In this document: piece by piece, positions 36,421 to 44,998 of the stretch
Layout of the letters: each line of letters opens with the position of its first letter
How positions within the stretch are numbered: position 1 is the first letter of the stretch
DNA from: Saprospiraceae bacterium
GTDB taxonomy: Bacteria > Bacteroidota > Bacteroidia > Chitinophagales > Saprospiraceae
Assembly: GCA_022841345.1 (NCBI GenBank)
Contig: JALHRR010000002.1
Coordinates: 173,663-237,662 of the forward strand
DNA: 64,000 nt
Reading direction: 5' to 3'
The notes under the pieces: model-generated
Database searches by the model: none
What the model was told of the DNA's origin: nothing
What the model saw: only the letters and a program-made list of their open reading frames with translations
Made by a program: the position numbers and the translations under genes

Positions 36421-38901
36421 TTAATCCACACTATTCAGACGTCTCATTTCTTCTTCCATTGCTCCCTTTGATCGTTTGGTTTCTTTGACTTTCTGGTTCC
36501 CAAATTTCCATGTGGCACCGGCTCCAAAGCGACGGGAATCAAATATTCTCACGCCTTCAATATCCAATCCTCCATAGGTGCCGGCATAGAAATATTGGTT
36601 AGTATTAAGAAATATATCTGCCCCGGTTAGCCGCACTTGTAATCTCTTTTGGAAAAAGTCTTTTCTGAGTCCAAAGTCGATAGTTTGATTACCTTTTACC
36701 CGAATAGATCCACGCCATATCCAGTCGCTTCCCCTTTGATAACTCAAGTCCAGTAAAATGTCCCATGGCAATTTAATATTGTTTTGAATTCGTACATTCC
36801 AGGTGCTTTGTGATAGTTCTATTTCTGTACCTTCCAGGTTCCCATTGAAGGTAGACCGTCCTGCATCGATGAAGGAATTTAGCTCCCAGAATTTGGTAAC
36901 TTCAAGCGGATAACTAGCCGAAACACTAAATCGGGTTGATTTATTCATATTATATGGAATAAGAATAGTACTATTTTCACCCGCAATTTCAAATATAGTG
37001 GCAAACATATCTTTCGTTTCACTATACTGGGCGGTAATAGTCAGTTTTTGCATCAATGAGTAGGTAATTTGATAGTTCATGATATAATTGGGTCGCAGAA
37101 AGGGGTTCCCTTTCCATGCAGATAGCTCACTAAGGGGAGATTCAAATGGATTAAGATTTTGGTAATTAGGTCTGGTGAGTCTTCGGCCTGCACTAAGGCT
37201 TATTGCATGTGAGCGATTGTTATTATAGGATAAACTTGCATTGGGAAAGAAATCAGTATAATTTCTTGGTACATCAGTATTGTCAAGTATTTGACTGCTA
37301 GTTAGGCGCCCTCTTGAGGCGGTTTGTTCTACCCGCAACCCTGCACTGAATTTAATAAATTTATTTAGTCTTGCATCCATGATTGTATACCCGGCTAAAA
37401 CTTGTTCAGTATACAAAAAGTCATTGCTTTTATTGGTGTTCAACACCGGGCCATCAGCGCCAAGATTGAAGAACTTAAATTGGTTATCTGTGCTGATGTA
37501 GGAAAATTTTCCACCTGCAGAAAGCGTAAACCGGTCCCATGATTTTTCATAGTCTGCTTTGAACGACCACATATCGATATAGGTATCTGCATTAAATTCA
37601 TTGTTGGAAACGCTGAGCACTGTTATACCATCAGCTGCAAAAAATATGTTGGGTTGCTCTGTAAATCCCAAAGATTTAAATCTGCCATATCCTGCATCAG
37701 TACTGAAAACGGAACTCTTATCTATTTGCCAATGATAATTGAGGTTGAAATTTAGGTTATTAAAGCTGCCATCTAAAATAGTCTCTGAAGCCAATAATTC
37801 ATTTATTTGAGTTGATCCGGGAAAAGTGATTCCCGTGGAACTTCTCAAAAAATTATCACTTTGATTGATAATGGCCCGACCGGTAAAACCAAGCGTATGA
37901 TTCATAGAAAGCGGGGCATCCAGTCCCAGGCCAATATTGAAACCCGTCCGTCTTCTCACTTCTTTGGAATCCAGGTCCAAAATGTAATTATTTTGTTTTC
38001 TTTTATCTAAAAAATCGTCTTGTGAATTCTCTTCAGAGCGATTGATATCCAGTGTGGCTCGGATACGCTCACCTCCATAATTGAGGGTCACCCCATTATT
38101 GTATCGAAGTAAATTTCCTTGCGTGAATGAAGCGATTAGATTACCATTTAAACCCGTTGAAGGGTTCTTCTTTAAGCGTAGGTTGATTATCCCTGCATTG
38201 CCCTCGGCATCATACTTGGAGGAGGGGTTGGATATGATCTCAATCGCTTCGATATTGTCGGAGTTCATATTTTGTAATAGCGTTGCGAGATCATTACCTC
38301 TAAGTTGAGTCGGCCTTCCGTTTATATGTATTTGAACATCACCCTTGCCGAGAAGAAGGATATTGTCATCCATATCCACTGTCACTCCCGGAGCTCTTTT
38401 AAGCAATTCTAAACCGTTGATTCCTGAAGCACTTGGGCTGGCTGAAACATTAAATACAAGCATATCAGCTTTGACTTCAACCAAGGCTTTTCTTGCGACT
38501 ATTTCTACTTCCTGCAGCTTTGTAGAAGTGCTCAGAATGATATCACCTAAAGACAATTCTTTCTGATCATCACTTATGAGTAATAAATCAGAGTTTACTG
38601 TAGTAAATCCTATCATACTCACTTCGCAATAATAGAGATCCGGAGCCAGATCTATAAAAGCAAAGGTCCCGTCTTCCGCTGATATTTCGGCTTTGACAAA
38701 ACTGCTGTCTTTAGCAAAGTGCAGGAGGATGTTTGCATAGGCTAAAGGTTCGCCTGTATTTTCTAATATTCTTCCTTGAATCTTAGATTGAGCCTGAACC
38801 ATTATGGTTGACAAAATTATGATGGCCGCAGTTAGCAGGGCACAAATTGTCTTTCTTACAATCCAGTGACTTTCTTTGATTTGATTGATACTTTTAAACA
38901 T
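36421..38901 (-). CDS. Outer-membrane beta-barrel family protein (TonB receptor-like)
   Basis: Large outer-membrane protein, about 826 residues from ATG 38901 (an ATG 14 codons upstream is possible). Signal peptide after a basic start (cleavage near VQA-Q), carboxypeptidase-regulatory domain about 35-115 ('IQGRILENTGEPLAYANI', part), a plug-like domain about 120-215 ('NGLELLKRAPGVTVDMDDNILLLGKGDVQIHINGRP', part) and a C-terminal barrel of the OMP_b-brl_3 type. It ends with a basic tail ('KETKRSKGAMEEEMRRL'). These proteins resemble TonB receptors but their transport substrates are unknown. Its promoter (39051-39118) is built exactly like that of the M43 protease gene. Confidence 0.88.
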   Translation of the reverse strand: MFKSINQIKESHWIVRKTICALLTAAIIILSTIMVQAQSKIQGRILENTGEPLAYANILLHFAKDSSFVKAEISAEDGTFAFIDLAPDLYYCEVSMIGFTTVNSDLLLISDDQKELSLGDIILSTSTKLQEVEIVARKALVEVKADMLVFNVSASPSASGINGLELLKRAPGVTVDMDDNILLLGKGDVQIHINGRPTQLRGNDLATLLQNMNSDNIEAIEIISNPSSKYDAEGNAGIINLRLKKNPSTGLNGNLIASFTQGNLLRYNNGVTLNYGGERIRATLDINRSEENSQDDFLDKRKQNNYILDLDSKEVRRRTGFNIGLGLDAPLSMNHTLGFTGRAIINQSDNFLRSSTGITFPGSTQINELLASETILDGSFNNLNFNLNYHWQIDKSSVFSTDAGYGRFKSLGFTEQPNIFFAADGITVLSVSNNEFNADTYIDMWSFKADYEKSWDRFTLSAGGKFSYISTDNQFKFFNLGADGPVLNTNKSNDFLYTEQVLAGYTIMDARLNKFIKFSAGLRVEQTASRGRLTSSQILDNTDVPRNYTDFFPNASLSYNNNRSHAISLSAGRRLTRPNYQNLNPFESPLSELSAWKGNPFLRPNYIMNYQITYSLMQKLTITAQYSETKDMFATIFEIAGENSTILIPYNMNKSTRFSVSASYPLEVTKFWELNSFIDAGRSTFNGNLEGTEIELSQSTWNVRIQNNIKLPWDILLDLSYQRGSDWIWRGSIRVKGNQTIDFGLRKDFFQKRLQVRLTGADIFLNTNQYFYAGTYGGLDIEGVRIFDSRRFGAGATWKFGNQKVKETKRSKGAMEEEMRRLNSVD

Positions 38902-39050
38902 ACAAACTCTATTTTCAGCCGAATGGAATAATTTTCCTGCCAATCATTTTTAAGGAAAGCACTGTTTTATGCACAATTTCCGGGTATTCATGAAGTCCAT
39001 ATTAATGCTTTAGAAAATGAATGCTGTTCGCTGTGCATTTGCCAGTGACA

Positions 39051-39118
39051 CAAATTTATTCATTTAACTGCTTAGATCTGTTTGGTTTTTCCGAGTGCTA
39101 CAGATTACTTTCCCAATG
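39051..39118 (-). promoter_or_regulatory. Promoter with LytTR-like direct repeats, barrel gene
   Basis: Minus-strand TAAATTTG (complement of 39051-39058) and, 29 bp upstream, TTTCCGAGTG (39088-39097) and TTTCCCAATG (39109-39118), again 21 bp apart. About 78% identity with 36341-36404 over 64 bp, with the inner 'tacagattac' identical. The spacer around it (38944-39245) has no gene. Confidence 0.6.
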
Positions 39119-39245
39119 CCTTGTTTGATTGTCCCGGGATAATAGCCCTCTAAGAAACTGTAGATTAGTAGTGATCAGAATTTATCATCATGGAGGATAT
39201 GATCCAATTAAATCTGAGTACATTAGCATTCTACAATTTAGAACA

Positions 39246-39809
39246 ATGTTTAATTTTGAAATAAAAAACGAAGGTCAAATTTCAGGGCTTTTCCTGTCCG
39301 GAGGAGTCACATCGTTCATTCAGGCAGCAAATTTCATCCAGCAATTGCCTTATGGCCGCAATGCCAATAAGTATGACCTGACCACAATTTTCAGCGATCA
39401 GTGCGGAACATGCAGCACCAAGCATGCCGTGTTGAAAACATTGGCTGATGAAAACCAGATCGCAGGGTTATATTTGATGCTTGGGATTTACAAGATGAAT
39501 GCTTCAAATACGGCATCGGTTGCAAGGGTACTTTCGGGTTTTAGTCTCGATTATATTCCTGAAGCGCATTGTTACCTCAGGTATGGAAATACTGTACTCG
39601 ATTATACAAAAAACAGTATTAAACCTTTTGATTTTTTGCCCGATCTCCTGGAAGAACTTGAGATAAGTCCCGGGCAAATCACAGATTACAAAGTGAATTA
39701 TCACAAACAATTCCTTTCAAAATGGTTGCTTGATAATCCTCAACTCCTCTATAATGTTGAGAAATTTTGGACAATTAGAGAAAAGTGTATCCTTGCTCTT
39801 GCCAATTGA
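39246..39809 (+). CDS. Transglutaminase-like putative cysteine enzyme
   Basis: Protein of 187 residues (ATG 39246 preferred; upstream in-frame sequence is unlike protein and overlaps the operator region). No family is recognised with confidence. A possible catalytic triad of the transglutaminase/papain fold is visible: Cys in DQCGTCSTKHAVL at about 58, His in PEAHCYLRY at about 115, Asp in TVLDYT at about 126, with the spacing normal for microbial transglutaminase-like cysteine proteases. No signal peptide, so cytosolic. Divergent from the barrel gene. Partly overlapped at its 3' end by in-frame sequence of the NUDIX gene's longer form, but the likely starts do not overlap. Confidence 0.6.
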   Translation: MFNFEIKNEGQISGLFLSGGVTSFIQAANFIQQLPYGRNANKYDLTTIFSDQCGTCSTKHAVLKTLADENQIAGLYLMLGIYKMNASNTASVARVLSGFSLDYIPEAHCYLRYGNTVLDYTKNSIKPFDFLPDLLEELEISPGQITDYKVNYHKQFLSKWLLDNPQLLYNVEKFWTIREKCILALAN

Positions 39810-39879
39810 AAAGGATGGCATCCATTATAACTTACCGGTAAAAGACTTACTTTGCATCCTTCTCAATCCTATTACTTAT

Positions 39880-40263
39880 ATGATGCAGGTGACTTGTGCG
39901 ATTATCAGAGACAATGGATTAATACTGGTTTGTCAGCGGGGTCCTGCCATGTCAATGCCATTGAAATGGGAATTCCCGGGAGGAAAGCTGGAACAAGGGG
40001 AAGATGAAATAGAATGTATCCATAGAGAAATAAAAGAAGAATTGAATATTGAAATCAACATTCTTCAAAGGCTAAGATCCTTCTCGCATAAATACCCAAG
40101 TTTTGAAATAGAATTGATACCATTTCTAGTTGAAATAAAAGGTGGAGAAATATTGCTTAAGGAGCATTTGCAATACAAATGGGTACATAAGAAAGAGATG
40201 CTTGCATTGGATTGGGCTGCAGCAGATTTGCCGATAGTACAGGAAATCTTAAAGCATCAATAA
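39880..40263 (+). CDS. NUDIX hydrolase, MutT-like (8-oxo-dGTP diphosphatase type)
   Basis: NUDIX enzyme of 127 residues. ATG 39880 is preferred as it gives MutT length and the family start 'MQVTCAIIRDNGLILVCQRG'; an upstream in-frame extension would overlap the preceding gene. The NUDIX box runs GGKLEQGEDEIECIHREIKEEL (22 residues, positions about 40-61; key residues G41, E44, R56, E57, E59, E60). Fits MutT-type enzymes that cleanse oxidised nucleotides (8-oxo-dGTP to the monophosphate). Located 70 bp after the transglutaminase-like gene. Confidence 0.88.
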   Translation: MMQVTCAIIRDNGLILVCQRGPAMSMPLKWEFPGGKLEQGEDEIECIHREIKEELNIEINILQRLRSFSHKYPSFEIELIPFLVEIKGGEILLKEHLQYKWVHKKEMLALDWAAADLPIVQEILKHQ

Positions 40264-40337
40264 TGCTAACATACATAATGGAATGGCTAATGGATAGTTG
40301 TAAATGTGAAATAACTTAAACAAAAATTAAATTGACT

Positions 40338-40742
40338 ATGATTATAAAAAATGAAACTATAACAAAAGGGTTTGTTATTGCTGGACTAATGAATATGACT
40401 GTATTAGTTTTTTCAAGATTCTTTACTAATTCTGTTATTACTGAATCTGATCCGGTTGTGATGTCAAATTTTGGATTATTAATGATTGTTGTTTGGGGCT
40501 TAGCCTATATATCAGTTGCAAAGCATTATCATAATGTAAAATGGCTGGTAGGAGTGTTTGCTATTGAAAAATTCATTTATGGTTTTATTTGGATAAAATG
40601 GATGCTTAATAATAATGTTTTGGATGTTTTTGCGAAAGATAAAATGGCAGGAATATTTTACGGTATTTATGGCGTAAATGATTGGTTGTTCTTCATCTTC
40701 TTTTTATTTGTAATCATTCGCTTGATTAAATCAGGAAAATAA
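40338..40742 (+). CDS. Small integral membrane protein
   Basis: 134 residues from ATG 40338 with four predicted membrane helices (about 12-28, 45-62, 68-90, 108-128), short loops and a basic tail (IRLIKSGK). No family is recognised. Base composition is more AT-rich than the neighbours, and it stands among small unrelated genes (transglutaminase-like, NUDIX, EEP), which could be an accessory cluster. Confidence 0.7.
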   Translation: MIIKNETITKGFVIAGLMNMTVLVFSRFFTNSVITESDPVVMSNFGLLMIVVWGLAYISVAKHYHNVKWLVGVFAIEKFIYGFIWIKWMLNNNVLDVFAKDKMAGIFYGIYGVNDWLFFIFFLFVIIRLIKSGK

Positions 40743-40833
40743 ATAATTAAAACTACGCACAACAAACGATTTGGCGTTTAGCCTCTCAATAAGGTTGGGG
40801 CCGCTGCATATCGAAACATATAGATTCAGATCT

Positions 40834-41544
40834 ATGAAAATTGTCAGCTGGAATTGTAATGGAGCATTAAGAAGAAAGTGGCAAGTTCTTGCTGAGTTGG
40901 AGGCTGATATTTACATAGTTCAGGAATGTGAAAACCCTGAATTCTGTATCGAACCTGCATATCAAAACTGGGCAGGTAATCACATCTGGATGGGTGATAC
41001 AAAGCATAAAGGCATCGGAATATTTGCAAGAGAAACAATTAAAATTGCAAAATTAGATTGGACAACGGTTTATGAAGATCGTGATGTTAAGCATTTTTTG
41101 CCCTGCAGAATAAATCAAACATTAACTCTCTTAGCTGTGTGGACTCATTATAATAAATCTCCAACTTTTGGATATATGGGTCAGTTCTGGAAATATTTGC
41201 AAGTCCACAAATCTTTGTTTCAGGACATTTTAATTGCAGGAGATTTTAATAGCAATGTGTTCTGGGACAAAAAAAGAAGATGGTGGAATCATTCTGATGT
41301 AGTTCGGGAATTGGAAGAAATCAATATCAAAAGTCTGTACCATTTATTTACAAATGAAAATCAGGGCAAAGAAACAATTCCTACGTTTTACCTTCACCGC
41401 AAACCGGAAAAACCATATCATATTGATTATTTCTTTGGCAGTTCTGAATTTTGTGAGAAACTGACTTCTCTGGAAATTGGAAATTGTGAGCAATGGCTTA
41501 ATCTAAGTGATCATTTGCCGATGACATGTAACTGGAAAATGTAA
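40834..41544 (+). CDS. Endonuclease/exonuclease/phosphatase family protein
   Basis: EEP-fold hydrolase of 236 residues. The ATG at 40834 gives the canonical N terminus MKIVSWNCNGALRRKW. Active-site text is present in order: Asn in SWNCNG, Glu in IVQECENPE, 'AVWTHYN', Asp-Asn in AGDFNSNVFW, 'HIDYFFGS', and the closing 'LSDHLPM' with the catalytic Asp-His pair. Substrate could be nucleic acid or a phosphoester; the single-domain form does not tell. There is no signal peptide. An in-frame extension upstream would run through a low-similarity region and is not supported. Confidence 0.85.
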   Translation: MKIVSWNCNGALRRKWQVLAELEADIYIVQECENPEFCIEPAYQNWAGNHIWMGDTKHKGIGIFARETIKIAKLDWTTVYEDRDVKHFLPCRINQTLTLLAVWTHYNKSPTFGYMGQFWKYLQVHKSLFQDILIAGDFNSNVFWDKKRRWWNHSDVVRELEEINIKSLYHLFTNENQGKETIPTFYLHRKPEKPYHIDYFFGSSEFCEKLTSLEIGNCEQWLNLSDHLPMTCNWKM

Positions 41545-41740
41545 TTAAAAATCGCTTACCCCAAAGCTTTCTCCCAATGTCCTTTATTATGCTGATGTTC
41601 AGAGATATACCTCCACCATGAAGCATATCACCTTCCAAATTTGATAAATGCATTCAGGCAGACAGTTGAAATGTAAAAGGTAAAGCTCCCTCACCCAAAA
41701 TTAGGCCCCACACAACGATTAACCGATTAACCGAGCCGCA

Positions 41741-42496
41741 TTAACGGAGTTGTTCTGAATGGCCCACCAACAAATACTCATGTTCCAATTTTTTATTCAA
41801 ATAACCATTTCTGGCCAGATACCAACCAGCTTTTCCATCCATCCATCCACCGAGAACAAAAAAGATTTTAAATGCTTTTATCCAGGGCTCAATACTTCCT
41901 GAATAAAATGTTGCTTTCTTCCCACGCTTGTGTCTTTTTTCAGCATTTAGCTTTGCATATAGCAATGTTTTTGAGTTCAGGTTTTCCAATGAATCATATG
42001 AAAAATGCCAAAGGTGCCCATCCAAAAGTTTGAAACTGACTTTTTGCCCATATTCCAATGTCTCATGGACAGGACTATCCGTCCAAATAGCAATATCACG
42101 GTGAAAAAGTCTGGCTATTTTATCTGGATACCATCCTGAATGTTTGATCCATTTTCCTGCCAAATTCGTTATTCTTTGTAATTCATATACATTTGTTGCA
42201 ACTGCTAAATTAGTTTCCTTAATGGCCTTGATCAGATCTGCATCCAATACTTCATCTGCGTCCAGTGACAGAATCCATTCATTTTCAGCAAATATCAGAC
42301 CCTCATTTTTAGTAGTACCATATCCTTTCCAGGGAAGCTGATGAACTTTAGCTCCTGCTTTTTCAGAAACTAAGATTGTATCATCAGTACTTCCGGTATC
42401 TATGACGATTACTTCTGAGCTAACCTGCAGGGCTGCTTTGATGCACCTGCTAATTTTTCGCGCTTCATTCTTTGCAACAATGATGGTAGAAATCAT
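41741..42496 (-). CDS. Family 2 glycosyltransferase (WaaE/KdtX-like)
   Basis: GT-A glycosyltransferase of 251 residues, cytosolic face of the inner membrane. Donor-binding text is visible: 'MISTIIVAKNEARKISRCI', 'VIDTGSTDDT' (about 35-44) and the DXD motif in LSLDADEV (about 77-83); then 'HETLEY'. This pattern matches the WaaE/KdtX-type GT2 proteins that decorate lipopolysaccharide core. It overlaps cysQ by 4 bp (42493-42496), so translation is coupled. Acceptor unknown. Confidence 0.88.
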   Translation of the reverse strand: MISTIIVAKNEARKISRCIKAALQVSSEVIVIDTGSTDDTILVSEKAGAKVHQLPWKGYGTTKNEGLIFAENEWILSLDADEVLDADLIKAIKETNLAVATNVYELQRITNLAGKWIKHSGWYPDKIARLFHRDIAIWTDSPVHETLEYGQKVSFKLLDGHLWHFSYDSLENLNSKTLLYAKLNAEKRHKRGKKATFYSGSIEPWIKAFKIFFVLGGWMDGKAGWYLARNGYLNKKLEHEYLLVGHSEQLR

Positions 42497-43317
42497 GCAT
42501 CCCTGTATTTGGCAATTTGTCCAATAGCCAGGAAATCCGGCTGGACCAAATCTTCTTTATTATATTCAAGCGGTTTTCCTCTGTCCAGATCCACCATAGA
42601 TCCACCTGCTTCTTCCAGAATTATTTGCGGCGCACAAGTATCCCATTCCAGCATTCCTGATCCCAGCTTAGGATAAATATCATAGATTCCTTCTGCAATT
42701 CCCATTACCTTCAGCGAACTTCCCACGGCAAATAATTCAGGCCGGTCAAATGAACGAATATATGTCATCGTCTGCTCATTCATATGAGATCTTGAATGTG
42801 CAATCTTTAAGAACGAAGCGGTCAAGTCGACAGAATTTACCTTCAATCCTCTGATCGTTCCATTGTCATCACAAAACGCACCATGACGTCTCGCAGCAAA
42901 ATATGTCCTTCCACTCACCGGGATATGCACTACTCCCAGAATCGCTTTCCCAAGATGCGCCAATCCTATGTGGATGGCAAATTCGCCGCTGCCATTTATA
43001 AATTCACCTGTTCCGTCAATAGGGTCTACTATCCACATGGTACTTACCAGGGCTCGGTTTTCATACGGAATTTCCTGACTTTCTTCTGAAATGATAAGAA
43101 TTTCCGGTGTGAGTTGCTGCAACTCCTCCATGATGACCTGATGGCTCTTCAAATCCGCTTCCGTAACCGGACTCTGATCTTGCTTATATTTTAAAAACTC
43201 CGGATGCGTGGGCATATTTTGGTGATAATGCATCACGGTATCACCTGCAATTCTGGCAATTTTTCGTACTTCAGTTAGTAAATAATCCAGCGATGGCAGA
43301 CTTGTTATTGCATTCAT
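42493..43317 (-). CDS. cysQ: 3'(2'),5'-bisphosphate nucleotidase CysQ-like
   Basis: Inositol-monophosphatase-fold enzyme of 274 residues removing 3'-phosphate from PAP/PAPS. Metal-site motifs: Glu-Glu in IISEESQE, then WIVDPIDGTGEF (about 93-104), and WDTCAPQ near the C terminus in place of WDxAAP. Usual length. CysQ recycles PAP formed in sulfate assimilation and sulfotransferase reactions. Co-transcribed with the glycosyltransferase, divergent from galE (55 bp between starts). Confidence 0.88.
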   Translation of the reverse strand: MNAITSLPSLDYLLTEVRKIARIAGDTVMHYHQNMPTHPEFLKYKQDQSPVTEADLKSHQVIMEELQQLTPEILIISEESQEIPYENRALVSTMWIVDPIDGTGEFINGSGEFAIHIGLAHLGKAILGVVHIPVSGRTYFAARRHGAFCDDNGTIRGLKVNSVDLTASFLKIAHSRSHMNEQTMTYIRSFDRPELFAVGSSLKVMGIAEGIYDIYPKLGSGMLEWDTCAPQIILEEAGGSMVDLDRGKPLEYNKEDLVQPDFLAIGQIAKYRDA

Positions 43318-43372
43318 ATACTGTAAATGTAGAAAAATGATTTCCTTTAGGAAATAATTCAGTTAAACAATC

Positions 43373-44404
43373 ATGAGCGAAAAAAGGATTTTGGTAACAG
43401 GTGCCTGCGGATATATTGGCAGCCATACTCTTGTAGATTTGATAGAAAATGGTTTTGAAGTCATTTCCGTGGACAATCTTGACAACGCCGATGATGCTAT
43501 TCTTGAAGGTGTGAAAATGATCACAGGGGTACACATAGATAATCATAATGTTGATCTCAGCCATGAAGAGGCATCTGATTTATTCTTTGAGGGTATCGGC
43601 CAAATAGATGGCATCATTCATTTTGCAGCTCATAAAAGTGTGGGGGAATCTGTAGAACAACCCCTAAAATACTACCAAAACAATGTAAATAGCCTGATCA
43701 ATCTCCTGCGGGCAGTAAAGAAATATCAGATACCTTATTTTATCTTTTCCTCATCCTGTTCTGTTTACGGTAATCCGGAATCACTGCCTGTTACAGAAGA
43801 TACTGCTTTGCAGTATGCTGAAAGCCCTTATGCCTACACGAAGCAAATTGGAGAAAGGATCATACAGGATGTAGCTGCTATTGAACAGCAATCCAAGTTT
43901 ATTTTATTAAGATATTTTAATCCCGCCGGTGCACATGAATCCGGACACATCGGTGAACAACCCATCAACAAAGCCAGTAATTTGGTGCCAGTCATTACTG
44001 AAACTGCCATTGGAAAACGGGATAAAATGATGGTTTTCGGATTCGATTATCCTACCAGAGATGGCACATGTATCAGGGATTATATTCATGTGATGGACCT
44101 GGCTCACGCCCATACGCTTGCATTGGTAAGACTTATAGAAAACGAGGATGCACCGTCCTGCGATATTTTTAACCTGGGGATAGGAGAGGGCGCAACGGTA
44201 AAAGAATGCATAGATGCTTTTATCCGTGTGACCGGCAGAACGTTAAATTATGAAATGGCACCCCGGAGAGCTGGAGATGTCGTGGCAGTCTATGCTGATA
44301 ATACAAAAGCACGCAATCTACTCGGATGGTTTCCCTCCAAAAGTGTTGACGAAATCATGCTAAGCGCCTGGAACTGGGAGTTGAAAAGAAGCAAAGTAAT
44401 ATAG
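43373..44404 (+). CDS. galE: UDP-glucose 4-epimerase GalE
   Basis: NAD-dependent extended SDR of 343 residues interconverting UDP-glucose and UDP-galactose. N-terminal VTGACGYIGSH (dinucleotide fold), 'VDNLDNAD', the catalytic Ser in FSSSCSVYGNP and Tyr-x-x-x-Lys in SPYAYTKQ, and 'TRDGTCIRDYIHVMDLAHAH' (part) of GalE. Supplies galactose units for surface glycans, which fits the neighbouring glycosyltransferase. It stands alone on the plus strand, followed by a repeat-rich spacer. Confidence 0.93.
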   Translation: MSEKRILVTGACGYIGSHTLVDLIENGFEVISVDNLDNADDAILEGVKMITGVHIDNHNVDLSHEEASDLFFEGIGQIDGIIHFAAHKSVGESVEQPLKYYQNNVNSLINLLRAVKKYQIPYFIFSSSCSVYGNPESLPVTEDTALQYAESPYAYTKQIGERIIQDVAAIEQQSKFILLRYFNPAGAHESGHIGEQPINKASNLVPVITETAIGKRDKMMVFGFDYPTRDGTCIRDYIHVMDLAHAHTLALVRLIENEDAPSCDIFNLGIGEGATVKECIDAFIRVTGRTLNYEMAPRRAGDVVAVYADNTKARNLLGWFPSKSVDEIMLSAWNWELKRSKVI

Positions 44405-44998
44405 CAGTTGAGAAGTTGGAGGGATAAATTAATGCAACTAATGAGGTGGGTAGCTTGTTTCTGCTTGATTTTTTCTGCGCCTGCAGCTTGAAAGGTGATG
44501 TGTTTTCAGGGGACAAGCTCTAAAAAGGTGATGTGCTTCGCGAGGTCGTAAAGTTAGTTTCTACCTCTTAACGTGGATGTTTGGCTGTGAAACACATCGC
44601 CCGCATACCGTTATCCGATGGTCGAAGTCTATGACTTCGATCCAGTATTTCATGAATTTGCAATTCATCTTCGGCAAATCTATCTCCAAAAAAGATTTTT
44701 CTGTCGTAAAACCAAATCAAAAATCATATTTTCCGGGTTTCGAACTTGAGCGAATCGGGGAAGCATATCCCGAAAGTTCTCCACTCATGCCCGGCTGTTT
44801 GGCTGTTACTAAACTTCTATACTTTTCAACTCATAAACCTGGCCTGCTGTTTGCCAGAAGCAGAGACACTCATACTTCGGTATCTATTTGCGACCAGAAG
44901 CCAGAAGCTAGAAGCTGCTGTTTTCGCTTTAACGAGCCTGTTCTCCTGGCTGTTATCGCTTCAACGCTTCACAGCTTTAATGAGGCTGTTAAGGGTTT
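44405..44998. repeat. Repeat-rich spacer: GTGATG units, REP-like hairpins, GGCTGTT island
   Basis: No gene supported. Three blocks: (1) two GTGATG units 33 bp apart (44495 and 44528) related to the array near 58.9 kb; (2) two tight hairpins, TCGAAGTC-tat-GACTTCGA (44622-44640) and ATGAATT-tgc-AATTCAT (44652-44668), arranged like a REP pair; (3) from about 44790 a low-complexity island with repeated GGCTGTT, 'ccagaagc' and 'gcttcaacg' words. Confidence 0.6.
44622..44668. repeat. REP-like double hairpin
   Basis: Two perfect short stems (8 bp and 7 bp, each with a 3-nt loop) separated by 11 bp. Similar hairpins are known targets of RAYT-type transposases, but none is encoded in the window. Confidence 0.5.

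Noticed and set aside
40755..40815. Integron attC-like site before the EEP gene
   Set aside because: The words AACAAACG and GGCGTT recall cassette recombination sites, but the matching GTTRRRY end is missing and no integrase or other sites are in the window.
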